Shown piece after piece: positions 44,220 to 61,649 of a DNA stretch of 64,000 nucleotides; within the stretch, counting starts at the first letter, position 1; each line of letters begins with the position of its first letter. Origin of the DNA: Diaporthe sp. PMI_573 (taxonomy: Eukaryota; Ascomycota; Sordariomycetes; Diaporthales; Diaporthaceae); the NCBI GenBank assembly GCA_021399435.1, contig JAJTUP010000097.1, positions 1 through 64,000 on the forward strand. Reading direction: 5' to 3'. The translations under genes were made by a program, and so were the position numbers. The notes below the pieces were generated by a model, which worked only from the letters and a program-made list of their open reading frames with translations, made no database searches and was not told the DNA's origin.

Positions 44220-47082
44220 CTAGCGTGCTGCAATCGTAGGGCGGGCCCCAAGGCTACTTTGGCTGCTGTGTGCGGATGGCGTGTCGAGGTTGGTGGATTC
44301 ACCACTGCCCGCGCTGGCGCTCGCACTCCCGGTCAGACTAGGCACATTCTTGCCCTTGTTGGGCGGGTTCAGGTTGCTCACCCCAGCGTGCTGCTCGACT
44401 TGTTGCGGTGCAACAGCATTGCCCTGGCCTGGAGGATACTGCGGCGTCGGTTGACGGACACCGTTCGGCGGGGACGGCCTGCCGTTTACGGCGGGACCGC
44501 CAGGCCCACCAAGCCCGTTGGGCGGTGAGGGTCTGCCGTTGCCTCCTCTCATAGACGGAGCATATCCCGGTGATTGACTCGCTCGTCGAGGAAACGCTCC
44601 GTTCATGCCCATTGCCATAGGCCCGCCCATCGCCATTGGACCACCTCCTCCAGGTCCCCAGCCCATGTCATCCATGCGCTGAGAGGTCATTGAATTCGCC
44701 CTCGATTCCTGTTGCATTGCGCTGCGGTCAACAGCACCGTATCTGTTGGACGTGAGCCCCATGAGAGGGTCCTCTAGCAGATTCTCGCGCAAGCTGGCGT
44801 TCTGAGGACCTATCTGACTCGAGCGATTCCTGCCAAAGTTTGGTCGAAAGCGACTTCCCCTTCCAGGGGGCATGGCGTCCATCTCCGGATTCTTGCGAAA
44901 TTGAGCGGCCGAGGGCTTATGCACATGCTGCCGGTTCTTCCGGGAAGTAACGCTCATCATGTCAAAATTGTCGGGATCGATCATGGGTACCGGGGGGCCT
45001 GAATTGGGGTCGAAATAGTCCCCTTCGTCATCATCGTCGTCGTCGTACACCCCTCCAGCCCCGCCATTCGTCATCCTCGGTGGAGGCCCGCGCCTCCCTC
45101 CCATTGGCGGCCCCATTGGCGGCCCCATCGGACCTGGGCCTCGCCTCATCCTCATCTCTTGTTCCCTCAAGGCCAGCTCACGCTGCCTCAATTGCAGCTC
45201 GCGTTCTCTGATTGCCAGGTCGGATTGATCAAGGGGCCCTTCGCCTCCTTCGGGAATGTCGTCGTAAACCACGAGATGACTGAATTCCTCCAGGTCGTTG
45301 CCATCCATCGATCCTCGCCTGGACGGTTGGCGAGAGTATCCGTTCGGTCCGTTCATCGGCGGTCGTCCATATCCATTTGGCGGCCCAGCATTCGACGAAG
45401 GGCGACGCATGCCAGGGGGCGGCCCTAGCTGCGAAGCACCTCGGGGTCGTGCCCGTCCGGGCATGCCATTTCCATTGGGAATCCCATTAGGCGGCATGCC
45501 ACGAGGCGATGGTTGCATCGACATGCGAGGCATCGGGGATGGGAAGGCCATAGACGTGGGTGAACCAGAAGGGGGCGGTGGCCCTGCTGCTGCGACGGTG
45601 TCTACCTTCGGCCTGCTTCGATTGACCACATTCATGTGGTGCAACATCGCGTACAAGGTCTCGACCCGAGGCACTTTGACACCGGCCTCCTTTGCCAGGT
45701 TCACAGGAGAACCGAGGTATGTCTCGACTTCCATGGGCCGCCGAGCTTGATAGTCCTGCCACATTATGCTATCTGTCCCTGTCTGCTTCAACATGTCGTC
45801 GACAACTTTCTGTTTATACTCGGCGTCAAATTTGCAGCCCTGGGCGTCGGCCAACTCGAGCAGTTCCTCGATTACACCAAATATGAGGGTTTTGACGGCG
45901 GGCTTCGCTAGGAGTTCGGAGTAGTTCGCAGTCTCGAAGAGAACGCTGGCAGGATGAAAAGCGATAGGACTGGCGCGACATTAGCTACATGTCATACCAA
46001 CAGGGAGGCAATGAACTGACCCTATCACTCGTTCGTACTGTTGTTGCCGGATGTTCGGAGACACCTTGGCATCAACCTGGCCTGTACTCAAAGTCATGGC
46101 AAGAGCCGAAGACATGTCGTCTTGTATGGTCGCCGGGATCTCGCTGTTTCTCTTGGCCGGTCCAATCCAAAGTTCTGTTGACCCTTTGTGCTCAAACTCG
46201 CTCTGACCAAGTTGTGTGAGATCCGCACCGGCGACCAGGGAAAGAACAACATTCGTGGGGTACCGCTCCTCTATGGCCGCCTCGACGCCTATCGCGTTGG
46301 TGGTGTTTACCAGGATACAGGTATGTTGGGGAACAACAACTGAATCGATCACTGAGGCAAGATCATACACATCCGGTAGCGCCTTCACGCAGAGAACGAC
46401 GTAGTCAAAGTGGCCATCCTTGCGACTGATGGCTTCTTCGGGAGATTTGACCACTGTTTTGATGGTAGTCAGTAGCTTGCGCTTGAAAAGACGGGAGAGA
46501 GGCACATGGTATCATTTCACGTACCACGACGTGGCTTGAATCGTTCGTTTCCAAACACTTGTGATCTGCAAGAGTGCGGTTAGGACATGGCAAGTTCCTG
46601 GTTCGGAGAGTAGTGGGCAACTCACTTGAAAGAGATGCCATATTGAGCTACGTGATCGTAGCCGGACTTCCAGACGAGAGTTACGTCGCAGGCGTTGGTT
46701 GCCTGTAACCTCCAGGACAGGAAAGCAGAGACGGCATTTCCACCCACTGTTAAAATGTTCATCAGTTCTAGATCATCCATGTCGACAGCATCAACCAAGG
46801 ACGGAGGAGCACCGGACTCCCCTGGGGGACTGAGAACCAAGAGCGAATGTGCGGGAGTGGAAATCAGGAGGAATACGGCATGGAAGCGGCGGGAAAGGGG
46901 GCTAGTTCAAGGGAAGAGGGTGGCCTATAGCCCCGAAGAATACAGTGTCGCACTTGTGAGAGGAAGTGAATGCACAGCGGCGGCGGCGGAACACAGATAG
47001 AAGATGAGGCTCGCACAAGGCATAACGAAATCGGGGTCAACACACCTGATAATATCTTGAGACGGGGCGTTGCGGGAGCCAT
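44220..47082 (-). CDS. Ketopantoate-reductase-like protein with long disordered C-terminal tail
   Basis: Five exons: 47046-47082, 46626-46746, 46525-46565, 46021-46453, 44220-45969 (introns 299, 60, 71 and 51 bp); phases close to 793 residues. The N-terminal ~320 residues are ApbA/PanE-like: MAPATPRLKILSVGGNAVSAFLSWRLQ (Rossmann nucleotide site, GxGxxG-like loop as VGGNAVSA), DYVVLCVKALPDV, CILVNTTNAIGVEAAI, and a C-terminal helical domain with CKFDAEYKQKVVDDMLKQTGTDSIMWQDYQARRPMEVETYLGSPVNLAKEAGVKVPRVETLYAML in sequence. Ketopantoate reductase makes pantoate for coenzyme A with NADPH. The remaining ~470 residues are Pro/Gly/Met/Asn-rich, with a charged coiled-coil patch (IRERELQLRQRELALREQEMRMR) and an Asp run. 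Such a tail is absent from bacterial PanE and suggests a regulatory or scaffolding role in fungi, possibly like S. pombe Mug72. The enzyme activity is therefore not certain. Confidence 0.88.
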
Positions 47083-50000
47083 GGTTAGTGGCCTTCTGCA
47101 ATTGGCCTAGCGAGAGGCCGAGTCTCGAGGGTGCAGTTGTACAGCTGGGCGAGGGGGCTTCCAAGCTGGTATGCAGAAGAGCTCTCGCGATCAGCAAGAC
47201 GGAAGGTTTGCCGCCTTGGAAGTAGCCCGGTGCCACGACTAGGAGACGCGAAGGCCCTGCACCTCCCTTGCCAAGTGGGTTGTGGCTGGGCTGGGCTGGG
47301 CTGAAGAGTTCGGATCTGCCCTGGCGACTTTTTGCTCGTCGGGGCGTCTCACGATTTTGGTGGCCGGTCCCCAGGTCTCCGCGCCGCGACCTTGTGTGCC
47401 TCCTTCTTCCTTGGTTCTCCCTCTTCCACCACAGATTTGTATCCAGATAGCCTTGGTCGGACGCGCTGGTTAGGTGATGGGTTATTGGGACTGGGCTGAT
47501 CCGGTAAACGCAGACCCCATTCGGCACGCGGGCTTCGTGACGGGTGGTGCGGCGGTGAACGAGCGTTGGGGCACAGGTACGGAAGCACGAAGGGTGCGGG
47601 TCTTGCGGACGATGGGTGGCGCAGATAGGACAAGCCCCGGTGGGACTAGAGCAACGATGGTGCAGCAATGAAGCTGTGGCTCGAGGGCGCGCAAGGGAAA
47701 GAAACGAAAGGGTGACTTTGAACGAGTGGCAAGCGTTGGACAGCGCCTGAGAAAGAAGATGTTAGTATTGAGTTCGGATGGGACGATTGCCAGTTGCTGG
47801 TTGCCTCCTCCGTCTCGAATGAAGTGACCGGGCAAAGACAGGGCCAAGCGAGCGGAGAATAAAAGTTAGAGGGCAGAGAGGGCAGGGCAGAGCATGTAGA
47901 GCAGAGGTAGCAGGCAGGCAGGCAGGCAGGCAAGGCAGGGTGGACTGGGCTGCGGGATCAGAGTCAGAGGGGCTGGGATTGCCGATGTGTTCAGGTTTTG
48001 CCCTGGGCGGGAGGGTGTGGTGCACGCGCTGATAGGCCGCGCTGGCAGGCTTAGGCTGGGCTGGGGGACCAGGTAGTCCCGTCTGCCATCGGTGCTCACC
48101 TTACAGACAGAGTGCGGCGCCCTGGTGCGGTTTGCGGGCTCGTCCCTCCTGATTCTTGGGACGAATTGGCGGCGTGCAGTGGTCAGGATCAACGGTCCAA
48201 GGTGCAGAGGTACCTGTGCGGTATCCCAGAAAGCCAGAGAGCAAGGTAGCGAGCGTTTTGGGCTGGCGTCAGCCGATGTGTCTGTGGCCGGTCCTGGGAT
48301 TGAACGAAGCTAGGCGTAGAGTGTCGGTCCTGAACTGGGCTCGAGGAAACGGCGACGGCGACGGCGACGGCGAATGCAACGGCGACTGCGACTGCGTTTG
48401 GGTGCGGCGAAGTCTGCAAGGGCGGACAATTGAAAGTGTGTGGAGGATATGGCGAGTCCCTCCTTCCACAATTACACAGCAGCTTCCAGCTGTGTGTAGC
48501 AAAGAGGTTCTTTTTTTTTGGCTGGGAAGGCCGGCGTGTGAGGACAGGATGCGCCGTGGGTGGGAAGAGGCGAGGTGTACAGAGTACGTGGGTGTGGGCG
48601 TGGACGTGTCTCGTGGGAGCGCAGGCCAGGACGAGGAGAAGGCCAAGGAAGAATTGGAAGCAAGGTCTGTCTGTCTATCCTGTCTAGTCTAATGTGCCCT
48701 GCGGGTGGTACCCGGGCAGGGCTAGGGATTCCAGAGGAGAGGAACAGGACCAGAGGAACAGGAGCAGATTGGGTGTTGGGTGCAGACTGGACTGGACTGG
48801 ACTGGCCCAACACAGCACGCATGCACACAGCTACACACGGTATCTACCTGCCCGACAGTGGCCACAGGCTGCATGGGTACACAGTACAATGACGGGGACG
48901 GTGTGGCCCCGTTTTCTCTACACAGTAGTCGACATTGTTGGCGGCACGACAGGCAAGACAGTACAAGACAAAGACTGGGTGGAGATATGGCCCCAGAAAG
49001 GCTGTGCAAATTGATGGATGTGCTTCGCTGTAATTACGCGGACGGGGTGACTGGGCCTGCATGCCCGGATGGCCTCCCTTTCCCTACCAGGCGTAGCTCG
49101 TGTTTGGTTGATGAGAATCGGGTACCTCGCCCTCGCCTGTATCAGCCAGGCTTCCTCCCGCCAGGTGCCGGGTACCGGGTACTGCGTGCATCCCGCAGCG
49201 GACCAGTTGTACGATGGCCCAGTCCAGGGGATTGCGGAGGATTCATGAGCTTTGTTTTATCTGCCTAGGACATGCAGCCTTCTATTAATAATAAGACGAG
49301 CTAGCCACAGACGTTCCACCCTTCGGCCGGGAGAGAAATGTTCTGAGGATGATCCACCTACAGCATGTGCGGTACTGTGTGGCAGCCTGGGCCAGTCTCC
49401 CAGCCGCCTGGTACTGCCCGGCCTGCGGTCTGCAAATACGGATACGCTGCGGGTACTGTGTATTACGGTGCATTGGGTGCCAGCTGAGCCCAAGGGAAAG
49501 CCGGCGCTGCCGTCGTCAGAAAGGCAGGGGCAGCACCTCCTTCGACATCACACTGGCCACACTTTGCCTGCATCTGCATGTGAACACACTGCCTGACTGC
49601 CTAGGTACTACACTACTGACTACTGACTGCTGACTGCTGTCTGCTGTCTGCTGTCTGCTGTCTGCTGTTGTTGCTGATTGTTGACTTCTGCATATATACG
49701 TGCAGGCCCACCACGCGCACCACAACACCAACACTACGTCGTTAACCACCAGCTGGTGAGCGATTCAACGCCGCCCTGTTTCTAGACGCGCGTTTGTGGC
49801 GCGCCCATCCGAAAGCGCAGTCGCAACTCCCCATCTCGGCACGTTCGGGAAGGAACGACTTCGTCGTGATATTAGAATTGGCGCTGGTGATCGGCACACC
49901 ACCCTGTACCACCGTGGTACACAATGTGGCCCCTCTGCCTGCATGTTGCGGTTATATGACATGGCTTCTCCGAGGAGCTCACGAAACACGAGCACGAAAC

Positions 50001-53000
50001 ACAAGCACGCTGCACTCTTCTGTGCCCTTTTCTTCGCTTCCAGGAGCATGGTAAAGGCCGTCGCCGGCGTGTTGTCTGGAAGCATGTCAAGTCAATGCCA
50101 GGGGGTCACGCAATGCCCCTGCGTGGGCCCACCCAAAACTCTCGACTGTGGCGTTTATGGCTTCGGTGGGCCATTGGGTTTTGCCTAGGCGACTACGAGC
50201 TCCACCGAGACAATTCTTCCATCAGTCAGTCGAATGTCTCGAGTGGACATTGGACCTCATCAGCCTCCAATACGCCAGGACACAGTCATGCCCCGTATCA
50301 CTCGGCCTGAACTTCCAACACAATTTGCACGGTACAGGGCCACGGCTGGAGCATGCTCAGAGTCAGTTGCGTCCCCATGGGCATCCATTGTATATCTAGG
50401 GCGTGGGGCTTGCTGCTGTCGGTACAAAAATTAAGGGGAGAGTATGACTTGGGAAGGCTCCGGCGAGACTGTCAAGGTCCATCTGACAAACACCGACCAC
50501 AAGTTCTTCTTCTTTTGTTGTTGATGGGCCCCCCCCCCCATTTCTTGTGGGTGCTCAGAGCACTCGGTACCGTCACTGTTGCGAACCAACGGTCCGTCTC
50601 AGTAGATCGGTTCATCAATTTCCACCCTCAAACTTCAGTGCTACCACATTCGACGTCAAGCCCGCACGGCAGCCCTGATCCTTGCCTCCCATCCCGTCGG
50701 CCATCGGGTTACCGGACGCTTGGACGACGGATGGCCGATAAACGATTGATCGTGGCTGGTGGACGACGCGTTCAGTACCTCATATCAAGAACCACCCAAC
50801 ACCTAGCTGGCACGCTGTGCATTCGCCCAACGGTCGCGAGCTGATTGTGTGCGAGTCGTCGCAACCACGGGCTTCCGGTAGCTGGCAGTTGGCAGCTGGT
50901 CTGGCTGCAGCTCGGTCGCTTGGCTGCCCTTCCATCCCACCCACACTGCATCAGTGGAATTTGAACACGGGCATCAGCACACCTCCTGGATTCCTTGTCC
51001 GTCGTTGAAGTAGCTAGTACCAGCCAGTACTTGTCCGCTCACAGCAGGACCCTGGGGCTCAGCACCGCATCCAAGAAGTATAGACGACATGCAGCCATCC
51101 AGCCATCCAGGCCACCCCTAATTCGTGCGACCCAAAACCGAGAGATCCGGACGAGTCTTGAGCCATCTGGCAAGGGGGCCCCATGTCGGGAGATGCAACC
51201 CTTCAAGGAGGGATGCGATAGACTGAACTCAATCCATTGAGCTCATTGCCACTTTTGTTATCAACAGCTACAAACTCCGGTTGGCCGTTGCAGGTACCTC
51301 TGCTGCCGTGTACTGTGGTATTCCTATCGGTTCTAGTCCTCTGTCCCAGTAGCTGCCGCGCAATCCTGGTCTTTCACGAACAGCATCGAACGGACCATGT
51401 GGGGGCACAGCCGCGTTGCCAAGTGGGCTGTCCAACCAGCTCCGCTCTTGACATCTTGATTTGCTGTGTATGTACACTACGGCCCAGCATTGTCAGGTAC
51501 TTGGTACCAGGCCGCCTGGCAGTCCGGCTAACATTTCCACTGAGCTCCAAGACTGGGCGGTCTTGCCTTGCATGGTGAACCCGAGAACAGCAACACAAGC
51601 CAAAGCCGAGAACATTGCATTGATCCAGAGGGACAGGCACCTGGGCATTCTCGGCTTTGAGTGCTTCTCAACAAGCCGAGCGGCCGTCACAGTAGCGTCA
51701 ACTCGCAGCCTGCCCGGGCGCGCTTGCATGGCGGCAGCGATCAGCTTGGCGAAAACTTGGAATGGGAAATTGGGAAATGGCATCTTGCTGCAGGAGTCGC
51801 GCACCGCGTGCAATTGCCCCTTTTTGGTGCTGACGCTGGGATCCTTGAGTGTCAATCGACGGGTGCCAGTGCTTCTTAGCTCAATTATTGCTGACCGATC
51901 ATGACCCACGGCGGTCCTGTCAAGCCGGGAGTTGTTAGCCCTAGCAGCAATCCTAGACAACCCAGGCTAGTTGCGAGGATGCTTTCCCGGCCTTGGGGGC
52001 CCGTTGAAGTGGCACTGGCTGTCAACGGTCGGTCCCTCGAGCCGGATATGGAATCTACACGTGTAATTATCGGGACGGCAAGGCTGCGGTCGACACTTGT
52101 GCTGGGCATTGAGTGCATGGGCGTCCACTGTTGCGACAAATTCCACGAGGCACTCGGCCAAACTCCCCGTGTACTGTGTACGCGGGACATGTTTGGTCCC
52201 GCTCAAGACCAAAGCAGCATGTGGAGACCGGTACACGTTCGACGTCTCCTCCATATAATGATGGCCCGATGACGCCGTGCGATGCGAAAATCCGAGCGCA
52301 CGGTCGACCACAATGAAAGCTCCAACAGCCCGGGATCCACGCAACGAAACGGCATTGTATCAACACGAGTGATGAGTAACTCGAGGGGGGGGGTGTTGGG
52401 GCTGAAGACGGCGCTTCCTATACTATGCACTGGTTCTAAGCATGCAAAAGGTCGGGCGGCGGTGACCCTCGCGGACTAGGCGGCCTGATCTTGCAATCCT
52501 GGTTTGCTGACCAGGGGTATTTTATGGCACGGCGGACACTGACTTGGATCCGAAGGCCCGCGAGTACTCACCAGCCATACTCCTAAATGTATCTCGCATC
52601 TGGCGAACCACCAACGCTGAGCAGAGCCCTCAGAGCAGATTGGTTGTCAGACTGCTACGCTCGAGTTCCTCGCGAATCTGCGAGCGTGTCGTGCTAAAAG
52701 AGTAAGGGCCCCGGACTTGGGACGCGCGTGCTCGTTCCTTGTGCGACAAGAGCGAAAACAAAAATCAAGGAAGGAGGAATACGAAGCTATAACACCCTCC
52801 ATTATCAATGGCGAGTTCGTCCAGCCTACTTTAAGCTGCAGATACAAAAGACTCGGGCCAACAGTATGACGGTGCCTGCAGTGTTGTTGGCCACTTGTGA
52901 CCATCCTGCCTGAAACCGCGGAAATGATTTGAGAACCGGGCTACTTACTCCCTCTTTTGAAGACTGCCGGCTGAGGAATTTCTCCTCATGCTCCCACGGA

Positions 53001-56000
53001 ATGTGTCTCCTTGCACGTGCATCGTACCCTGGACGGCAACCGACAAGGTGTGAGTGTGGATGGGGAGTGTCTTACGGCGCACATAGATCTCTCTGCTGCT
53101 ACTACCTAACAATGGCACCTCGTGCAGATCTGCACGTTTACAACACGGCCTCTCAGCCTTGCTCCGAGGCCCCACAACCCAGAACTTTTGGTACGATCAC
53201 CAGTCGGCCCGCGCGTCTGCTTGACTGCTCCTGCTGGCCACCCCGATCCAGTCCTCGGGGTCAGCACGAGACCCAGCTTTGCCTGGAGCGCGCAACACGT
53301 CGGAATCATTCCTCATATTTACGTATCTCCACGATGACGAAGGCATGATTCACTGAATGAAGCTCTTGGTGGTGATGCCCACCAACTGAGGTAGGCGTCG
53401 CGAAGTCGCGGTGAGATCCAGCCTTTCATCCCCATCGGCCGCTGTTCTGAGGGGCACGCATCGTGCTGGGGGGGGGCCCAGCCTCGAGCGCCTGCGTCAA
53501 TTGAACGGTATTCACATCTCACAGACTATTGCTGTCACATCGCAGCATCTTAATTTCGCCTTTACATGTTCCAATTGGCGAATCAGCGTTCTACCACACC
53601 CTGAGCTTACCCTTACCTCCTCCCGCTCGCGATCGCCTCCTTGAAACAAGTCATCCCCGGCCTGAGAGGGGGCTCACCATTGGCTCCTACAAGGGGAAGT
53701 GCTGCGCGCCCAAATGCGTTGGGACCACACAACAAAAGTATATTCACACATGAGCTTACCTGCCCCCTCCCTGTCCGGATGATGCCGACCACAACCATCG
53801 ATTTTGATACTGGTTGGTTAGGAGCATCCCGGAGTTCAGGACGAGGCTCCGAGACACAGGAACACATCTGGTGGCGGGAAACTTGCGGCCTCCGATCCGT
53901 CCCGCGATTGGGCTCCGGCGGGTGGGCCGCCGCCTCTCAGCACGGAGGCCGCACCGCAACGCATTGGCAAGAACAACGACGGACGTTTGCTCCGGATCTC
54001 GACCTTCAGCCAATTGTCCCATACATTTATCCAAGGTGATTTCCGAGGCAGCCTAATCAGGGAAGTCCTTGATTTTCCGGTCAGTTAACAATCGCCTGGC
54101 GAGGCCCCGGTCACGTTACGGCGTCAGCCTTGACGACATAGATGCGCTCATACCGTGGTACCGACTAAGGCAGATGTGCCTGGGCGACCCAAACGGTTCG
54201 GCCCTCAGCGGGCTGGGGCCAGACCCAAAGGTCGAGTCTCCATAGGCTCCTCCGCGTACCTGGCCCTCGCCCCTCTACACTAACCTGCAAGCCTGCCGTT
54301 TGCCCCAGCCGTTCCGGATGTGTGCTGTGCCGGGAACCCAACGGCTGACTGATAGGTCGTCAAACCCCAGGTGTTTACTACATGTGCCAACAGTAGCAAT
54401 GTGCGAGAATGGTGCGTTTCTAGGGTACCAGAGTTTTGGTGTTTCTATATCCCGGGCCCGGACCTTTTCTTCCTGACGCTGAGTTGTGTGTTGTTTCTGG
54501 TGGGTGAGAGGATGCCCTGTCGCCACTGACGACGGCATCTCCAACAGTTGTTGTATCTGCCCTCACCACCATGCACCAGGCAGCCAGGATACTCTGACTG
54601 GTTCAGAGATGTCCTCAAGGCTCAATAGGAATTCCGGTAGTGCTGGCCCCGTTTGCGGCCGAGTGCCACCCGGACATCGTCGACCTGTGAAAGGCGCGAG
54701 GTCGTGCATGGTGGCGTGCCTGCGTTGCTGTCAATCTTCATTTGCCTAGCTATTGTCCGAATGGGGTGTGGCGCAGGTCGATGGCGCCCGTTTGGACACG
54801 CGACACGCGGGTAAAGCTGCGGTCAGCCAGCGGCCTACCACGCGTACCTAGTAGCTCAACGACGTCGGGTCGCATCTTTGCCTCTTGTGCAAGACGGGAG
54901 TGCGGATGCTCCTGTACTATGTCACTTTGCTTTTCCTCGGGGCCCGTTCCCTTTCTGCAACCCAGTGCTCGGGTGCGGCGGGCGGGCGGTGATCTGCGTG
55001 CAAGCTGAAAGGGGAGTGCCCTAATAAAAGTTCGTTTTGATGGGCTGATGGGCCGGGGAGCGATGCCCGCAGACGGCAATTGGCCTGCGGCTCTTTGCCA
55101 CGCACGCAAGGGCATGGAGATCACTTTGTCTTTCAGCAGAGACCAGAGATGCGATCTGCATTTTAGTCTCCCGACGTGGATTATTGATGTCCAATCTCGC
55201 CGCTGCCGCTTCATCGGTTGGGCTGCCACGCTGCATCAGCAACCAATTTGTCGGCCCATGGTCACAATGCCGTGATGACGGGAGTGACGGGACCGGTAGC
55301 AGTTGCATGCAGAATGATTGAGCTGGTCTATTCTTGTCTGGGCGGCGACTGGACAATGCGAGCCTGGTGGTCTTCGTGAGCATACATGTCGAGTTGCCAA
55401 TGTAGAGGACTCCCGCAGGAGGCAAAAATACCATCATACATCATCGATGGAGTGAGTACCAACACCTCGTGTTTTTTTTTTTGGGGGGGGGGGGGTTCTC
55501 TTGCTTCTGATCTTCTAGTGCTCACAGGGGAGGCTGTTGGGGGGGGAGCAGGAGCCCTGCTAGAAGGCAAGTAGAGGTCCAGCGCAAACTTCCCTCCCAG
55601 ACATTTGTGCAGACACAACGGTTCGACTGCGTCTTCTCTTTTCTTCTTAGTCCCGGAAAACCTATCCGCTATGTAGCAGACCATGTGGGCGTGCCCGCCG
55701 CGATGCGGGCCCCCGCCGGAAGAAATATTAACAAACGTGTCACAGAATATGTAGGTAACCGAGACATTGAGTCCGACGACGGACTGGGCGCTCGTATTTT
55801 CCGAGAGCAAAAGAAAAGGGCATAAGTTCCGACAGGATCCAGAAGCAATGGGGCACGCCGGGCGCTTCCCACTTTCACCTTGGATTCGTGGAAGTTCTCC
55901 ACCGATGCTGTCTCTCGTAAAAGCAAAGCAGCATTTCAAGCTGTGGCTTAAAGATCAAGGCGTATGAGTGAGTCTAGGCCATTCGCTACGTGACGTCCGA

Positions 56001-56535
56001 AAGAGACGAGAGACAGCGGCGAGTAGTAGCCAGTCGCATCTATCAAAGTGCCTTGCTGCTTCTGTCCAGGACAACGTGGTGGGAGGAATCCTACGAAGCA
56101 TCCCGGATAATTTGTCGCATGTAAATGTCCCAGGAGAGGAAGCCCCTGTTCAATGATCGGGATTCAACGTGCAAGCTAGAAAACCACTCCCCTCTAGCAG
56201 AAGCAGAGGGCAGGTCCAAGGGCTCGGAGGTCCGGAAAGAGATCACGTAGATGAACCTGCTTGACAACATTGCTACTTGAGTTTCAAGCACTGGAAGTGG
56301 AGGTAGATATTAGTAGCTCGAGCACGGAGTTATAAGGGCCATCGCTGAACAGCAACAGTAGAAACGGCTGAAACATGATCTCAGGGGGGGGGGGTTGGGT
56401 ATCGCAGCGAATAGCGAAAGCATCCGCCCAGATTGATCATGCCTAAAAGAACTCCAGTACCAAACTTCTCCCAATAATGCCCTTCCATTGACAAAACACT
56501 CGTCCGCCTTCCCAGAACAAAAATCATCGGGCTCC
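47083..56535. other. ~9.4 kb region with no supported gene
   Basis: Normal G+C composition, not AT-rich and not visibly RIP-mutated. Open frames reach about 200 codons (for example minus 55,328-55,939) but carry low-complexity or frame-shadow features and no domain. The first 1-2 kb is presumably promoter and 5' leader of the reductase-like gene, and the last part holds the 3' untranslated region of SMC5. Simple repeats: ggca run at 47,918-47,934, ggcgac at 48,353-48,380, gactg at 48,786-48,805, ctgtctg at 49,625-49,668, and several G/C runs. Confidence 0.5.
49612..49670. repeat. 7 bp tandem repeat ctgtctg/ctgactg
   Basis: About eight units of ctgactg or ctgtctg in a row within the gene-poor region. 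Confidence 0.85.
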
Positions 56536-60235
<3,700 letters not shown>

Positions 60236-61649
60236 GAGACAGCAGCAGAGCGTCGAGACCAGTGGTAGAGATAAGGACGGAATGGATCTGCGCGAGACCC
60301 ATCAAGCCGAGGGAGTGAACGCGGTTACAATCCGCACATTAAACAGACGCGTCGCCATTAACTTTGGGCGGGGTCCCCTGCTTGTGGATAGCCATCCAAT
60401 CAGAAACGAGTTTTGTCGCTGACTCAGCAGCAGGGGTGATCTCTGCCGACCTGACCTTGACGATCAGCCGTCTGCCCACGGCCGATGCCCAGGCTAACGT
60501 CTCAACAACATTCCACTGGGTTCAGCGTGGAGACTCACCAAGGCCACGCGCCCGTCACAAGACCCCCAGAGCGCCTTAGCTCTTTCGTCCAGGCTCCCAA
60601 TTGCATGCATACCCTGAATATGAAGGTGGCCCGGCCCCCTCTTAGGTGAACCTCTCCGGTCGTATCACATCAGCCTCACTCCACTCGCCTGATGATGGCT
60701 ACCGCCATATCGGGGGACTCTCGTTTTCGAAACCTTGATCACTCAGAGGACGGTGTCGTACGCTGAGGGAGGTCACCAGAATGTCGCCGTACAAGGCTTG
60801 TGCCTGCCGCAGTTGGAAAGCAAGTGCTTTGAGCGGTAGTGATCACGTACTCATGCAATACAGGTGGATAGCTGAGAAGCCTCCACAATTCCCAGTCGCC
60901 CCGTCTACCTGTTATAGGTCTAAGACTCAGGATTTGAGAGTGCGTATTGAGAAGTTTATTCCAGGAAGCTCTTGGCGCAATTGAGTGCACAGTTGGACAT
61001 ACTCAACACTTGAAGGCCGGCAGTCCAATTTGCCTGGCCTCGACGCTCAGTTAGAATGGGCTCATGTAAGGGCATTCCAATGGGTCAGTCGATCAATATC
61101 TTATGACTGGACCCTGGGAACCGGGTGGTGCGCTTAGTTCCATGTTATGTTGGCAGGAAGCTGCACTCCTGCCAGCCCACCTGCGCACTCGCCGCTTGAC
61201 CTTCGACCCGTACCCTTCCTGCATTACCAACTTTCAGGTTGGCCCTTCGCGAAGTGAATCCTGACCCTCAGCCAGGGCTTGATTTGGAGCTGGGAATATC
61301 ATCTTTTCATCGACACCCTGTTATTTGTAAAGCGGCCTGAGCTCTGGTTTCCTGAGCGACCAAGCAGCCTCGTTGGGTGCATGTGTCGCCCCCCCCTCCT
61401 CCGAAACCCCCCCCCCCCAGCATCAAAACAACACCACTGGCAATCGAGACTGGCGCGACATCCTGTGCCTGCTCATCGACCGCACTTTGCTGAACCCTCA
61501 TTGCAACCCCAAGTGCTCACTGTTCTACAAACCCAGAGCCGCCGCGTCTTTTCGGCTGGTTCATTTTCAAATCCCTGACTTCTCTACCACGCGACCTAAG
61601 ACATGCGCTGAGATCTCCCAGACGAGAACGCCTCTGGAGCAACTCCAAC
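60236..61649. promoter_or_regulatory. Shared upstream region of SMC5 and the GIN4-like kinase
   Basis: 1.4 kb between divergent starts, without a recognisable gene. Contains a C run at 61,408-61,419 and CT-rich stretches nearer the kinase start. Confidence 0.5.

Noticed and set aside
44259..45911. Several plus-strand frames up to 150 codons
   Set aside because: Antisense to the Pro/Gly-rich tail of the reductase-like gene.
55328..55939. 203-codon minus-strand frame with a Cys-rich start
   Set aside because: Contains homopolymer-driven stretches (PPPPQKKK), no domain, no signal peptide and no neighbouring exon; probably chance.
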